From the NCBI GenBank assembly GCA_036005525.1, contig DASYQM010000349.1, positions 1 to 22,383 on the forward strand: a DNA stretch of 22,383 bases, read 5' to 3'. Position 1 is the first letter of the stretch. Each line of letters starts with the position of its first letter. The position numbers were made by a program, and so were the translations under genes. Under the pieces are notes generated by a model. It was not told the DNA's origin and did no database searches. It saw nothing but the letters and a program-made list of their open reading frames with translations. The stretch comes from UBA9676 sp036005525. GTDB taxonomy: Bacteria > Actinomycetota > Actinomycetes > Streptosporangiales > Streptosporangiaceae. Of the stretch, positions 7,167 to 15,051 are shown one piece after another.

Positions 7167-8327
7167 TCATCCGATGGGTTTGCTGGTCCAGTTCGCCGGG
7201 TTGGCGCCGAGCAGCCGCAGGTGGTCCTTGAACAGGCTGGCCAGGCTGATGGGAGGGTGCACGCCGAACTCGCTGATGTATAGCGCCAGGCCGTTGGCGT
7301 TGCCAGCGCACAGGTCCTGCCGTGGGAGGGTGCCGCGGACTTGGTGGGTCACGACCACCCGGTAACCGTTGATGGTCTCCGAGGTCGACCTTTCGCTGGA
7401 GTTCTTTCGGTTCGGGTAGGCGTAGCAGAACCTGTTGCGCGTGGTGGAGGGGTCGATGGTTGAAAAGTAGGGAAGGTTCGTCTGGTATTCCAGGCCGCCG
7501 TCGGCGCCAAGGTCGGGAGTGCCCGTGCCCAGCGCGAACCGGATGGCCCGCAGCACCCCGGCGTCCGGCAGGTAGTACACGCTGCTCACCCGCCACCGGT
7601 TAGGCAGGCGGGTCAGCTGGACTGGGAACACCAGCGGCGGCGTGGGCGCACCATACCGGACGTGGTTCGCTATTTTGACCGCCTCCCGTTTGACAGCGCC
7701 GCGGTTGATCGTGCCGGGTTTGACCGTCTTGGGCGGCCGCTGGAAGTAGTACGGGTATGGGAGGATCAACCCCGCCCAGCCGCCGCGGGCGTATTGCCAG
7801 ACCAGATACGGCCCGGCCCAGAATGCGTGGTGGCCCCGCACGGCCGGCGCGCGGCCTGTGATCCGTGCGGTGAGGCCCCCCAGGGCCGGGGTGGAGCATT
7901 TCAGCTCCTTAGCCGGGCCGGTGAGGTGGCACTGGCCGCCCGCGTAGACGGTGAGGTCCCATGTCGACCGGGCATCTAGTTTGGGCCCCGCGGTCAGGTA
8001 CGTCACCTCTGGGCGCGCACCGCCCGCCACCAGCTTGTTTCCTGCGGGCAGCCAGCCAATCGATAGGTACGGGATCAGCGGGTTGAACTGGCGCGGTGCC
8101 ACGGGACCGGCGGTCGGCGGGCCAGCATTGGGCCGGGCCGGGCCCGCCGCCACGGCGAGGGCCGCGACCGCGGCCGCGGCCAGTACCGAGGTGCCGCCCA
8201 CGCAGGCCCGGCGCCAGCGCAGGCGGCCCCGGCCCCGGCGGCGGGCGAGTTGGATGTCCACCCGCGAAGGGCCCGGCTCGGCCTCGGCGAGCTGGTTAAA
8301 CAGCGCGCGAATCTGGGACTCAATCAT
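7167..8327 (-). CDS. Membrane-anchored partner of the SigE-family sigma factor
   Basis: A 386-residue protein with a short N-terminal cytosolic part (MIESQIRALFNQLAEAEPGP and a basic RRRGRGRLRWRRA stretch), one membrane segment at about residues 43-62 (VLAAAAVAALAVAA) and a long extracytoplasmic part of about 320 residues with no family that I recognise. Several cysteines (for example CHL, KCST, CYAY, LCAG) could form disulphides outside the cell. The start ATG overlaps the sigma gene's TGA by eight bases (ATGATTGA), so the pair is translationally coupled. This arrangement is usual for actinobacterial SigE-family sigma factors, where the second gene is a probable anti-sigma or sensor; no zinc anti-sigma motif is visible, so that role is inferred from position. 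Confidence 0.8.
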   Translation of the reverse strand: MIESQIRALFNQLAEAEPGPSRVDIQLARRRGRGRLRWRRACVGGTSVLAAAAVAALAVAAGPARPNAGPPTAGPVAPRQFNPLIPYLSIGWLPAGNKLVAGGARPEVTYLTAGPKLDARSTWDLTVYAGGQCHLTGPAKELKCSTPALGGLTARITGRAPAVRGHHAFWAGPYLVWQYARGGWAGLILPYPYYFQRPPKTVKPGTINRGAVKREAVKIANHVRYGAPTPPLVFPVQLTRLPNRWRVSSVYYLPDAGVLRAIRFALGTGTPDLGADGGLEYQTNLPYFSTIDPSTTRNRFCYAYPNRKNSSERSTSETINGYRVVVTHQVRGTLPRQDLCAGNANGLALYISEFGVHPPISLASLFKDHLRLLGANPANWTSKPIG

Positions 8328-8880
8328 TGCCGGGGCCTCCTGGGGAGATCTGGTGCTCCGCCGCGGCGGCGGGCTGGCCACCGGAACCGGCGGCAGGCGC
8401 CGGGCCGAGCGCCCGGCGCACCGCCTCCAGGGCCCGGGCCGTCTGGCTCTTGACCGTCCCCGGCGAGCAGCCCAAGATCTCGGCGCACTGGTCGACGTTC
8501 AGGTCGCAGTAAAAGCGCAGCACCAAGGTGGCGCGCTGCCGGGGCGGCAGCGCCGCCACCGCCGCCCGCAGGTCAAGCACCACATCCTGGTCGGCCGCGG
8601 CGGCCGGCGAGTCGCTCACCGTGCCGCCCAGGCTCACCCGCCGCACCCAGACCGAGCGCCGCTCATGGATGAACTCGCGCACCAGTACAGCCCGGGCATA
8701 GGCGTCAAGATGGGTGGCCGCCCGGACCCGGCCCCAGCGCACATATAACTTCACCAGCGTGGCCTGCACCAGGTCATCGCCGCGCTGCCAGTCACCGCAC
8801 AACACCATAGCCAGCCGCCGCAGCCACGACAGCCTGGCGGCGACGTACTCGCTATATTCAACGTCCCGCGCGCGGCTCAC
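8320..8880 (-). CDS. SigE-family RNA polymerase sigma factor
   Basis: A 186-residue group 4 (ECF-type) sigma factor of the actinobacterial SigE family. Region 2 includes the short helix EYSEYVAARLSWLRRLA and DDLVQATLVKLYVRW, and region 4 includes LPPRQRATLVLRFYCDLNVDQCAEILGCS followed by the recognition helix GTVKSQTARALEAVR. The alanine- and glycine-rich tail is normal. The start is the GTG at 8878-8880 after GGCGGCGG; a TTG directly before it is the alternative. It overlaps the downstream membrane protein gene by eight bases. It probably drives transcription in response to an envelope signal passed on by that partner. No promoter could be fixed in the 240 bases upstream. Confidence 0.92.
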   Translation of the reverse strand: MSRARDVEYSEYVAARLSWLRRLAMVLCGDWQRGDDLVQATLVKLYVRWGRVRAATHLDAYARAVLVREFIHERRSVWVRRVSLGGTVSDSPAAAADQDVVLDLRAAVAALPPRQRATLVLRFYCDLNVDQCAEILGCSPGTVKSQTARALEAVRRALGPAPAAGSGGQPAAAAEHQISPGGPGND

Positions 8881-9004
8881 CAACCGCCGCCACAGGTCAT
8901 CACGCGCTCCACACTTGCTAAAGGCGCGCGGCGCCGCATCTGGTTGTCACCCGCGGCAAATTTATCCGGCCGCGCACCACGCCCGGCGAAGCCCCCGCGC
9001 CACG

Positions 9005-9027
9005 CCCGGGCCCGGGCCCGGGCCCGG
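9005..9027. repeat. CCCGGG hexanucleotide tandem repeat
   Basis: Three full CCCGGG units (9005-9022) are followed by a partial unit CCCGG to 9027. Each unit is a palindrome, so the tract can form slipped or cruciform structures. It lies in the 243-base gap between the NmrA-like gene and the sigma gene, in which I see no other gene. Confidence 0.7.
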
Positions 9028-9126
9028 CGAACACGCTTGCAGGCTAGCCCGCTCCGCGCAAGGCCCGACCCAATTCAGAAGGCAGAAGCCCGCGGCTCGG
9101 GCAGCCTGCGCGGCCGCACGGGTTGG

Positions 9127-10053
9127 TCACCGGAAGTGGCGGTTGATCTCGTTGGCGTACCGGCGGCCAAGCGTGTCCTTGTTCTCCGTGATCCACTTGG
9201 TAACGGCGATCTTGCCTGTCGCCGGGCCGTCGGTGTCGGCGAGCCCGTCGGCCATCGCGCGGTACTCGTCGCGGGTCAGCAGCGTGTCATGCAGGGCCAA
9301 TCCGAGAATCCGGGCAGCCACGGGGATGAGCTCGGCTGGCACGCGGACGATCTGGGCATGGCTGCCGATGGCATGCCTGATCGCGCTGGCCAGGTCGTAG
9401 AAGGTTGGCCGCTCGGGCCCAACGGCGTCGATGACGGACGTGGAAGCCGACGACCCGGCCTCCGTGCATAGCCGCGCCAGGTCATCAATGTGGATTGGGC
9501 GGATGCGGTACTCACCGGTGCCGCCCACGGCGAACACCGGGAAACGGCGCAGAAGCCACGCGATGTTATTGATAAGGACACCGTCGCCGCCGAACAAGAC
9601 CGCGGGCCGCAGAACGGCATAAGAGACGCCCGACTCGGCCAGGGCCCGCTCTACCTCTGCCTTACCCCGGAAATATGGGTAACGGGACGTGATGCTCGGA
9701 TGCGTGATCGAGATGTGGACGATCCGCTGAACCCCTGCTTTCTCGGCCGCGTGGAAAAGTACCCGCGAGTTGGCGGTGGCAGCGGCATGGTCGATCTGCC
9801 CCCGCGGAAAACGGACCCAATAGGTGTTATAAAGCGTCTGTGCTCCTTGCAGCGATTCAGTCAGCCCCGCAGGATCACCGAAGTCCAGGCACCTGACCTC
9901 AGTTGGCGTGTCCCGTGGGGCGCGGCCGGGATGGCCGGTCAGCGTGCGGACCCGGCGGCCGGAGGCCCGAAGTTCCCGGGTGATCGCCGCTCCCGAGTAG
10001 CTGAACGCCCCGGTGACAACGTCGAACCCGGTCGGCCCGGCCTGGTTCGCCAT
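9127..10053 (-). CDS. NmrA-like/extended SDR NAD(P)-binding protein
   Basis: A 308-residue protein with an N-terminal Rossmann motif TGAFSYSG (residues 14-21) followed by AAITRELRASGRRVRTLT, which is the atypical-SDR/NmrA pattern. VQRIVHISITHPS is the strand of the active-site region and YPYFRGKAEVE resembles the tyrosine and lysine of extended SDRs. The second half has GEYRIRPIHIDDLARL, which is the usual sugar/quinone-reductase-like substrate-side segment. Proteins of this type bind NAD(P) and either reduce small substrates or act as redox sensors; neither can be chosen here. The ATG at 10051-10053 follows GGGAG. The gene is divergent from the unknown gene at 10299. Confidence 0.88.
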   Translation of the reverse strand: MANQAGPTGFDVVTGAFSYSGAAITRELRASGRRVRTLTGHPGRAPRDTPTEVRCLDFGDPAGLTESLQGAQTLYNTYWVRFPRGQIDHAAATANSRVLFHAAEKAGVQRIVHISITHPSITSRYPYFRGKAEVERALAESGVSYAVLRPAVLFGGDGVLINNIAWLLRRFPVFAVGGTGEYRIRPIHIDDLARLCTEAGSSASTSVIDAVGPERPTFYDLASAIRHAIGSHAQIVRVPAELIPVAARILGLALHDTLLTRDEYRAMADGLADTDGPATGKIAVTKWITENKDTLGRRYANEINRHFR

Positions 10054-10298
10054 GCGATCACTCCCGATCAGCTGCGCCGGTCACCGGCCCGCACTACCGC
10101 GGTGACCCCACATGACCACCGTAATCCCCGTCACTCCGGCCGGTCGTCTGCGCCAGCGCACAGGCCCGCCACTCCACTCGCCTAAACTGAGCCGGTGACA
10201 GTGACCTCTCGCGGGGGGATGGATATCTGACGCCGGTGGCCGCCTCTAATCCTGCGAGTCGATGTTGCTGACGGGTCGTCGGCAACTGATGCCCTGCA

Positions 10299-11159
10299 GT
10301 GCCCGGTGATGCGGCGGAAGACGCCGCCACCATGGTGGCGGCGGTCCGGCACGATCCGGCCCTGCGTCTGCGGCTCGCGGGCAGGTTTTACGACAGGCAG
10401 CCCGGTCGTGTGCCGATCCGGGCGTACCGGCGGGCCGAGCTGGCCTTCATGCGGTGGCAGCTCAGACGGGGCGTGCTCGCAGCGCCAGAGTCCGAGCGGC
10501 CCGGCAGCCAGTGGTGGCGGTCGGTCAACGAAGGCCTGCTGCGCGACGCGTGGGAAGCGGACCGGCTCGTCGCCGGCCGGCCCGGACCGGCGAGCACACC
10601 GGCTGTCGTGCGCTGGGCTGACTTCCTTCGCACGCCGTCGGCCCGAACCTGGTATCGGGCGCATAATTCCAGCGTCGTCGCGGGATACCTCGACCATCGT
10701 CACCTCACCGCGGCCGAGCTGCCGGTGGAACGTTTCTTCATGGACGTCGCCCTGGTCCGGCTGCTGTGCGTGCATGCCCTGGTTGTTAGGCCGCGGCTCG
10801 CGCTGGGCCGCCTGGCGCCCGTCGGCCGCCTGGTCGGTGATCCGCGCTGGCGGGGCGCCGACTTGTTCCTCTCACTGCACAGAATCCTGCCCGTCCAGTA
10901 TCCGCTGACCGGCTTCAGCATCGACGAGATCCTTGCGGCGGAGAACTACGCCGGCCGCCTCATCGATTACGGCGTGATCTTGCCGCGGATGCAGGAGCTG
11001 TACGCCTTCGCCGCTGCCGACCTCAACGAGCCCCGGCTGCTTGATCTCGTTCGGGACGGCTTTCCTGTCTATGCCTGGACCTACGAGGACCGGCGCGCGT
11101 GGATGACCGCGCGGGCCCCCACAGCCAGGTCCCTCCTGTCCTGGCTGACCTCAGCGTGA
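10299..11159 (+). CDS. Unrecognised 286-residue protein, probably a conserved actinobacterial family
   Basis: I cannot assign a function. Codon usage is clearly that of a real gene. The protein is soluble (no signal peptide or membrane segment) and rich in aromatic and arginine residues. Visible blocks are RVPIRAYRRAELAFMRWQLRRGVL (residues 37-60, read in two parts: an arginine pair then FMRWQ), PSARTWYRAHNSSVVAGYL, ERFFMDVALVRLLCVHALV, LGRLAPVGRLVGDPRW and LVRDGFPVYAWTYEDRRAW. Such ordered, low-gap blocks suggest a helical single-domain family. The start is the GTG at 10299; the ATG at 10332 is an alternative that would lose 11 residues. It stands alone between a divergent and a same-strand gene. 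Confidence 0.75.
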   Translation: MPGDAAEDAATMVAAVRHDPALRLRLAGRFYDRQPGRVPIRAYRRAELAFMRWQLRRGVLAAPESERPGSQWWRSVNEGLLRDAWEADRLVAGRPGPASTPAVVRWADFLRTPSARTWYRAHNSSVVAGYLDHRHLTAAELPVERFFMDVALVRLLCVHALVVRPRLALGRLAPVGRLVGDPRWRGADLFLSLHRILPVQYPLTGFSIDEILAAENYAGRLIDYGVILPRMQELYAFAAADLNEPRLLDLVRDGFPVYAWTYEDRRAWMTARAPTARSLLSWLTSA

Positions 11160-11297
11160 GACCACGGACCGGGTACCCCGACCAGCTTCGCGGCTATCGC
11201 AGCGTGTCACTGTTGATCACAATTTGTGGCGACAGGCGACGAAAAGCAGCATGAACCAGGTGGACGCCGGGAAGTAATCAGTCAGAGCCTCACAGCC

Positions 11298-11365
11298 GCG
11301 GCCCGCGCCATGCCCCCAAGCCCCTGGAGCCTTCCCCCGTGGCTCCGTGCCTTGGCGCGGGCCGC
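11298..11365. other. Nested stem-loop, possible structured leader RNA
   Basis: GCGGCCCGCGCC (11298-11309) is the exact reverse complement of GGCGCGGGCCGC (11354-11365). Inside lies a second hairpin, GGAGCC (11326-11331) with GGCTCC (11341-11346) and a nine-base loop. It sits about 290 bases upstream of the hydrolase start. It could be a structured leader, a small RNA or a terminator without a U tract. Confidence 0.4.
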
Positions 11366-11419
11366 CAGCCTGTTCTCAGCACGCTACTCGCATCCTCTCC
11401 ACCTGCACAGACCGTGGGT

Positions 11420-11449
11420 AAAGGCTCATGTCCTGGTCAAAGGCTCATG
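11420..11449. repeat. Short direct repeat AAAGGCTCATG
   Basis: AAAGGCTCATG occurs at 11420-11430 and again at 11439-11449, a 19-base period, which is close to two helical turns and so puts both copies on the same face of the DNA. It may be a pair of half-sites, or chance. Confidence 0.45.
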
Positions 11450-11656
11450 CCGTGGCCGCTACCACATCGACGGGCACCCCGGTGTCTGGCTGCAGATGGC
11501 CCGGGTGTCTCATGGCAGCCCTGCCTCACCGGCGAGAGGGGCGGGGCATACGGTGAAGTACACCCAGCAAGCGAGCGTTGGCTGTCGATGCCCGATCGGC
11601 GCCGTAACAGCGCGGCATTTCAGCGTCGGCTGGGGGGACGGCAGGAAGGAATCGTC

Positions 11657-12394
11657 ATGACCGATGCGAACACCGCCAGCGGATCCGTGACCGTCGTCCT
11701 CGTTCACGGCGCCTTCGCCGATGGCTCCAGCTGGAGCGGCGTGATCGAGCGGCTGCAAGCCGCCGGCATCCCGGTACACGCCGTCGTCAATCCGCTCCGT
11801 GGCATAGCCGCCGACTCCGCCTACGTCGCGAGCGTGTTCAGCCAGATCCCGGGACCGATCCTGGCTGTCGGACATTCCTATGGTGGCGCCATCATCAGTA
11901 ATGCCGCTACGAACGCGGGTAACGTCGTGGGCCTGGTCTACGTGGCCGCGTTTGCCCCCGACGAGGGCGAGACGCTGGGGGGCATCGAAGGTGACTCCAC
12001 GGACAGTGTCCTGAACGCTGCCATCCGCCCGTCGAACTACCCCATCGGAACAGGCCCCGAGACCGCGGTCGAGCTGTCCATCGACCCGGCGTCGTTCCAT
12101 GACGCCTTCGCCAGCGATCTGCCGGAAAAGGACGCCGCCGTGTTGTGCGCCGCCCAGCGGCCCGTCGCGGCTGGCTCCTTCGACGAAGCCAACGGTACCC
12201 CGGCGTGGAAGAAGCTTCCCTCCTGGGCGGTGGTCGCGACCGGCGACAAGGCGGCCGGCTCCGATGTCGTGCGTTCCATGGCCCAGCGGGCTAAGGCCCA
12301 GATCGTCGAAGTCGAAGGATCGCACGTGATCATGATCTCTCAGCCGCAAGCGGTCACCGACACGATCATGAAAGCGCTGCAGGCGGTCGCCTGA
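11657..12394 (+). CDS. Alpha/beta hydrolase (pyrethroid/salicylate-esterase-like)
   Basis: A 245-residue alpha/beta hydrolase of the short, lid-less type. VLVHGAFADGSSW is the oxyanion motif, GHSYGG gives the nucleophile Ser74, Asp197 in ATGDKAAG is the probable acid and His223 in VEGSHVIMISQP the base. The pattern VTVVLVHGAFADGSSW with SHVIMISQPQAV is shared by many bacterial esterases related to plant hydroxynitrile lyase and salicylate esterases, so a small ester is the likely substrate. The ATG follows GGAAGGA with six bases between; a longer frame upstream to 11339 is not needed. The PIN-domain gene starts 35 bases downstream and is probably cotranscribed. Confidence 0.9.
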   Translation: MTDANTASGSVTVVLVHGAFADGSSWSGVIERLQAAGIPVHAVVNPLRGIAADSAYVASVFSQIPGPILAVGHSYGGAIISNAATNAGNVVGLVYVAAFAPDEGETLGGIEGDSTDSVLNAAIRPSNYPIGTGPETAVELSIDPASFHDAFASDLPEKDAAVLCAAQRPVAAGSFDEANGTPAWKKLPSWAVVATGDKAAGSDVVRSMAQRAKAQIVEVEGSHVIMISQPQAVTDTIMKALQAVA

Positions 12395-12429
12395 TCATCG
12401 CCGGGAGGCGGTGCGTGCGGAGGTACACC

Positions 12430-12825
12430 ATGACCAGGTACGTGATCGGTCCGGACGTCGCCATTCGCCTGGCTCACGACGAGGCCGTGATCCGCGGCGA
12501 CCATCAGCTCCTGGCTCCGACGCTTCTGCGCTCCCAGATGCTGTCGCTCCTCTACCAGGCAGTACGCCGCGGTGAGATGACCAGAAAGGATGCCGAGCGA
12601 CAGCTTAACTACGTGCGCGGGCTGCGGATCCGGCTGCTGGGGGACCGCGTCCTTCAGAACGTCGCATGGAAGGCCGCCGGCCTGCTCGGGTGGCCAGACA
12701 CCTTTGACGCTGAGTACGTCGCCCTGACCCAGCTCCAGGCCGACGCGTTGATCACGCTCGATCGGCACCTCGCCGATGCCGTGAAGGATCTGGTGAAGGT
12801 CGCACCTATCGAAGCCCTGTACTGA
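12430..12825 (+). CDS. PIN-domain protein (VapC-like) without an adjacent antitoxin
   Basis: A 131-residue PIN-like protein. Acidic positions are Asp9 (VIGPDVAIRLA), Asp93 (WPDTFDAEYVALTQ) and Asp111 (ADALITLDRHLADAV); the family's second acid, usually a glutamate in LLxxE, is replaced by Ser35-Gln36 in APTLLRSQMLSLLY. PIN domains are Mg2+-dependent ribonucleases and most short ones are VapC toxins. The ATG at 12430 follows GGAGG with six bases between. The upstream neighbour is a hydrolase and there is no small antitoxin-like frame on either side, so this is an orphan. The substitution may reduce or abolish cleavage, or may be normal for this subfamily. The protein may bind RNA without being a toxin. 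Confidence 0.75.
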   Translation: MTRYVIGPDVAIRLAHDEAVIRGDHQLLAPTLLRSQMLSLLYQAVRRGEMTRKDAERQLNYVRGLRIRLLGDRVLQNVAWKAAGLLGWPDTFDAEYVALTQLQADALITLDRHLADAVKDLVKVAPIEALY

Positions 12826-12908
12826 CCCGATGCAGACCTTACGAACGGCACTGCCACGCGAACATACTCTGCTGCAGCCGCCTGCGGCTTGCCCACGGAT
12901 GGTATCGA

Positions 12909-12916
12909 GATATATC
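12909..12916. promoter_or_regulatory. AT-rich palindrome GATATATC before the DUF1707 gene
   Basis: GATATATC lies about 45 bases upstream of the GTG of the DUF1707 gene, in an otherwise GC-rich gap. ATATAT-centred palindromes are often PadR-type operators in actinomycetes. No PadR gene is present in the window, so this is suggestive only. Confidence 0.25.
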
Positions 12917-12961
12917 GTCTTGCTAGCAGCACGGCAGGTTCAACAGGATGCGGAGGATCAC

Positions 12962-13414
12962 GTGGCGACCCGACCCGGCCCGCGCATCGCAGATGCCGAC
13001 CGCGATGCGGTGGCCGCTCGCCTGCGCGAGCACTACGCCCAGGGCAGGCTGACTCTGGAGGAGTTCCACCATCGCCTCGATGCCGTGTTCGAGGCAGCCA
13101 CGCGGAGCCAGCTGGCTGCGCTCACCCGCGATCTTCCAGGCGCCGTATCCCCGGTACCGCCGCCAGTCACCGCTACGGGTAAAGGCCGGGAGCGAGCCGG
13201 GCGAGAGCACCAGCCGGGCTCTCGGGCGCGGCCGGGCTTGATCTCCGTGATCCTCGCGGCGCTGGCGGCCTGGCTGCTGGTATCCGACCTGCAGGTGTTC
13301 GCATGGCCGGGCAGGCTGGCTCTCTTCTTGCTGATCTTCGCTGCCATCCGCTGGCTGATGCGCTTCCTGTGGAACCTCGGCCGGGGTGGCGGCCCTGTGG
13401 GCGGCGGGCGGTAG
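12962..13414 (+). CDS. DUF1707 domain membrane protein
   Basis: A 150-residue protein. The N-terminal DUF1707 domain (residues about 6-60) shows IADADRDAVAARLREHYAQG, RLTLEEFHHRLDAVFEA and TRSQLAALTRDLP, which is the classic actinobacterial pattern. A basic linker is followed by two adjacent membrane segments (about residues 94-132: ISVILAALAAWLLV and RLALFLLIFAAIRWLM) and a glycine-rich tail. The function of DUF1707 is not known; it behaves like a short helical interaction domain at the membrane. The GTG at 12962-12964 follows GGAGG; a longer upstream frame to 12830 is not supported. The following 228 bases before the sigma gene hold nothing recognisable. Confidence 0.85.
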   Translation: MATRPGPRIADADRDAVAARLREHYAQGRLTLEEFHHRLDAVFEAATRSQLAALTRDLPGAVSPVPPPVTATGKGRERAGREHQPGSRARPGLISVILAALAAWLLVSDLQVFAWPGRLALFLLIFAAIRWLMRFLWNLGRGGGPVGGGR

Positions 13415-13642
13415 CCGCACGGCCTGTTCACGGTAGCGAGCCCGAGCCATTGGGTTCTTGCCGTGGCTGATGCGGTCTTCGGGGACCACGGCTCGCGCAG
13501 ATCCACGATCCGCTGGACGCTGACCGGTCACCTTGTCGTGCCAGTGAACGCCGGCGCGCATCGTGCCGCGTCTCCTTGGCGAGAACCCAGCGGCCGCGGA
13601 CGGTGTATTCAAGGTGGTGTACCCGGTTGAGCGAGGAGAGCC

Positions 13643-14203
13643 ATCGACGACGCGGAGGCGATAGCCCGGTCCCGTGGCGGCGACCTTGACGCCTATGCGG
13701 TGCTGGTCGCCAGGTACACGCTGCGCGCACACCGGGCTGCCTTCCTGCTGGGCGCCGGGGAGGAGTCTGACGACGTCGTGCAGGAGGCGTTTGTGAAAGC
13801 GTTCCGGCACCTGTCCCGGTTCCGGATTGGCGAGCCGTTCGGCCCGTGGCTGCTGCGTATCGTGACTAACGAGACCAAGAACCTCACCCGGCTGCGGCGA
13901 CGGCGAACTGCGCTGACCCTGCGGTTGTCCGCCGCGGATTCGGCCGGCACGGTGGCGGATGGCCCGGTCGATGAGGTGCTGGCCGCCGAACGACGCGCCC
14001 GGTTGCTGGCGGCTGTGAACGTGCTCCCGGACCGGGAGCGGCAGGTGCTGGTGTGCCGCTATTTCCTGGACCTGTCCGAGGCGCAGACGGCGCAGGTACT
14101 GGACTGGCCGCTGGGGTCGGTGAAATCACGCACATCCCGTGCGCTGAACAGACTGCGCGGGCTCCTCGTGGCCGGGCAGCAGAACGGGGTCTCCCGTGGC
14201 TGA
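13643..14203 (+). CDS. ECF-type RNA polymerase sigma factor with a problematic start
   Basis: Region 2 begins IDDAEAIARSRGGDLDAYAV and continues LVARYTLRAHRAAFLLGAG, EESDDVVQEAFVKAFRHL, FGPWLLRIVTNETKNLTR; region 4 has LPDRERQVLVCRYFLDLSEAQTAQVLDW and GSVKSRTSRALNRLR. So homology extends to about 13643, but between the stop at 13628 and the GTG at 13700 there is no ATG, GTG or TTG in frame. The GTG at 13700 would drop about 19 residues of region 2. A TTG at 13627 with AGCGAGGAG would read straight into the gene if one C of the CC at 13641-13642 were absent (MSEESIDDAEAIA). I infer a one-base insertion or sequencing error, or less likely an ATC start after GAGGAGAG. The gene overlaps the next one by eight bases. 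Confidence 0.85.
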   Translation: MDDAEAIARSRGGDLDAYAVLVARYTLRAHRAAFLLGAGEESDDVVQEAFVKAFRHLSRFRIGEPFGPWLLRIVTNETKNLTRLRRRRTALTLRLSAADSAGTVADGPVDEVLAAERRARLLAAVNVLPDRERQVLVCRYFLDLSEAQTAQVLDWPLGSVKSRTSRALNRLRGLLVAGQQNGVSRG

Positions 14204-14972
14204 CCGGGCCGAGTGGCAGAGCGCGGTGGAGGCCGAGGTGCGGGCCCTGGGCCGCGAGCTTGACGTGCCGCCCGCCGCCGACCTCACCACGGCCGTGCGT
14301 CGGCGGCTGGAAGGGCCTGCGGTCCGCCGCGGCCACCTGGGCATGCCCGGGATGGGGACCCTTCGCCGCTGGCGGCCGGCCTGGCGTGCCGCGCTGGTCG
14401 TGGTGGCCGCCCTGCTCGCTGTTCTGCTCGCGACCCCACAGGGCCGGGCGGTCATCATCCATGTGTTCCGGTTCGCCGGCATTGAGCTTCGCCAGGAGCC
14501 GGGCCCGGCACGCTCCGCGGGCGGCGGCGCCTCCCTGCCCGGCGAGCGGCGGATGTCGCTGGCGCAGGCCCGCCACCAAGTCTCCTTCCCCATCCTGGTA
14601 CCGGCGGCGCTCGGCCAGCCCAGCGAAGTTGTCGTCAGCGATGGCGGGCGGATCGCGTCCCTGACCTACCGCCGGACGCCCTACGGCGAGGTGCGGATGG
14701 ATGAGTTCGCCGGCCATCTCGACCCGCTCGTATTCCAGAAGTTCGTTCATTTCGGCCACGTGACCGAGGTCGAGGTGAACGGCTCCAAGGGCATGTGGAT
14801 CAAGGGCCCGCATGAGCTGATCTACATCACTCGCGACGGCACACCGGCCACGGCATCGGCCCGGCTCACCACCGGCAACACCTTGATCTGGGGCACCCGG
14901 CAGGTCGCGCTCCGCCTGGAAGGCAACTTCGGCAAAACGGCTGCGCTTGCCATCGCCAGCTCGGCCCACTGA
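14196..14972 (+). CDS. Membrane-anchored partner of the ECF sigma factor (probable anti-sigma)
   Basis: A 258-residue protein with a cytosolic N-terminus (RAEWQSAVEAEVRALGREL and DLTTAVRRRLEG), one membrane segment at about residues 64-84 (AALVVVAALLAVLLATPQ) and an extracytoplasmic part of about 170 residues. The latter resembles the DUF4367-type domain: FPILVPAALGQPSEVVVSDGG, IASLTYR, KGMWIKGPHELIYITRDG and a C-terminal GNTLIWGTRQVALRLEG. The GTG start overlaps the sigma gene by eight bases, so they are coupled. I expect it to hold the sigma factor at the membrane; the usual zinc-binding anti-sigma motif is not visible, so this rests on context. Confidence 0.85.
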   Translation: MADRAEWQSAVEAEVRALGRELDVPPAADLTTAVRRRLEGPAVRRGHLGMPGMGTLRRWRPAWRAALVVVAALLAVLLATPQGRAVIIHVFRFAGIELRQEPGPARSAGGGASLPGERRMSLAQARHQVSFPILVPAALGQPSEVVVSDGGRIASLTYRRTPYGEVRMDEFAGHLDPLVFQKFVHFGHVTEVEVNGSKGMWIKGPHELIYITRDGTPATASARLTTGNTLIWGTRQVALRLEGNFGKTAALAIASSAH

Positions 14973-15051
14973 CGCCGTGCCAGTCCCCGCGCGGGAACTT
15001 ACCAGCGGGTGGCGGTGTAGCAGGAGTGAAGCGCAACGGAAGGAGCCACCG

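Larger units (their letters stand above)
11160..11656. other. Gene-free stretch with a large inverted repeat
   Basis: About 500 bases separate the unknown protein gene from the hydrolase at 11657. Frames here are proline- and arginine-rich without family resemblance, so I call none. The stretch holds a nested hairpin (11298-11365) and a short direct repeat (11420-11449), which are listed separately, and the ribosome binding site GGAAGGA at 11644-11650. Confidence 0.6.

Noticed and set aside
11226..11660. 144-residue open frame upstream of the hydrolase at 11657
   Set aside because: Composition is random-like (Pro, Arg, His, Ser), there is no start signal, and it overlaps the hairpin block.
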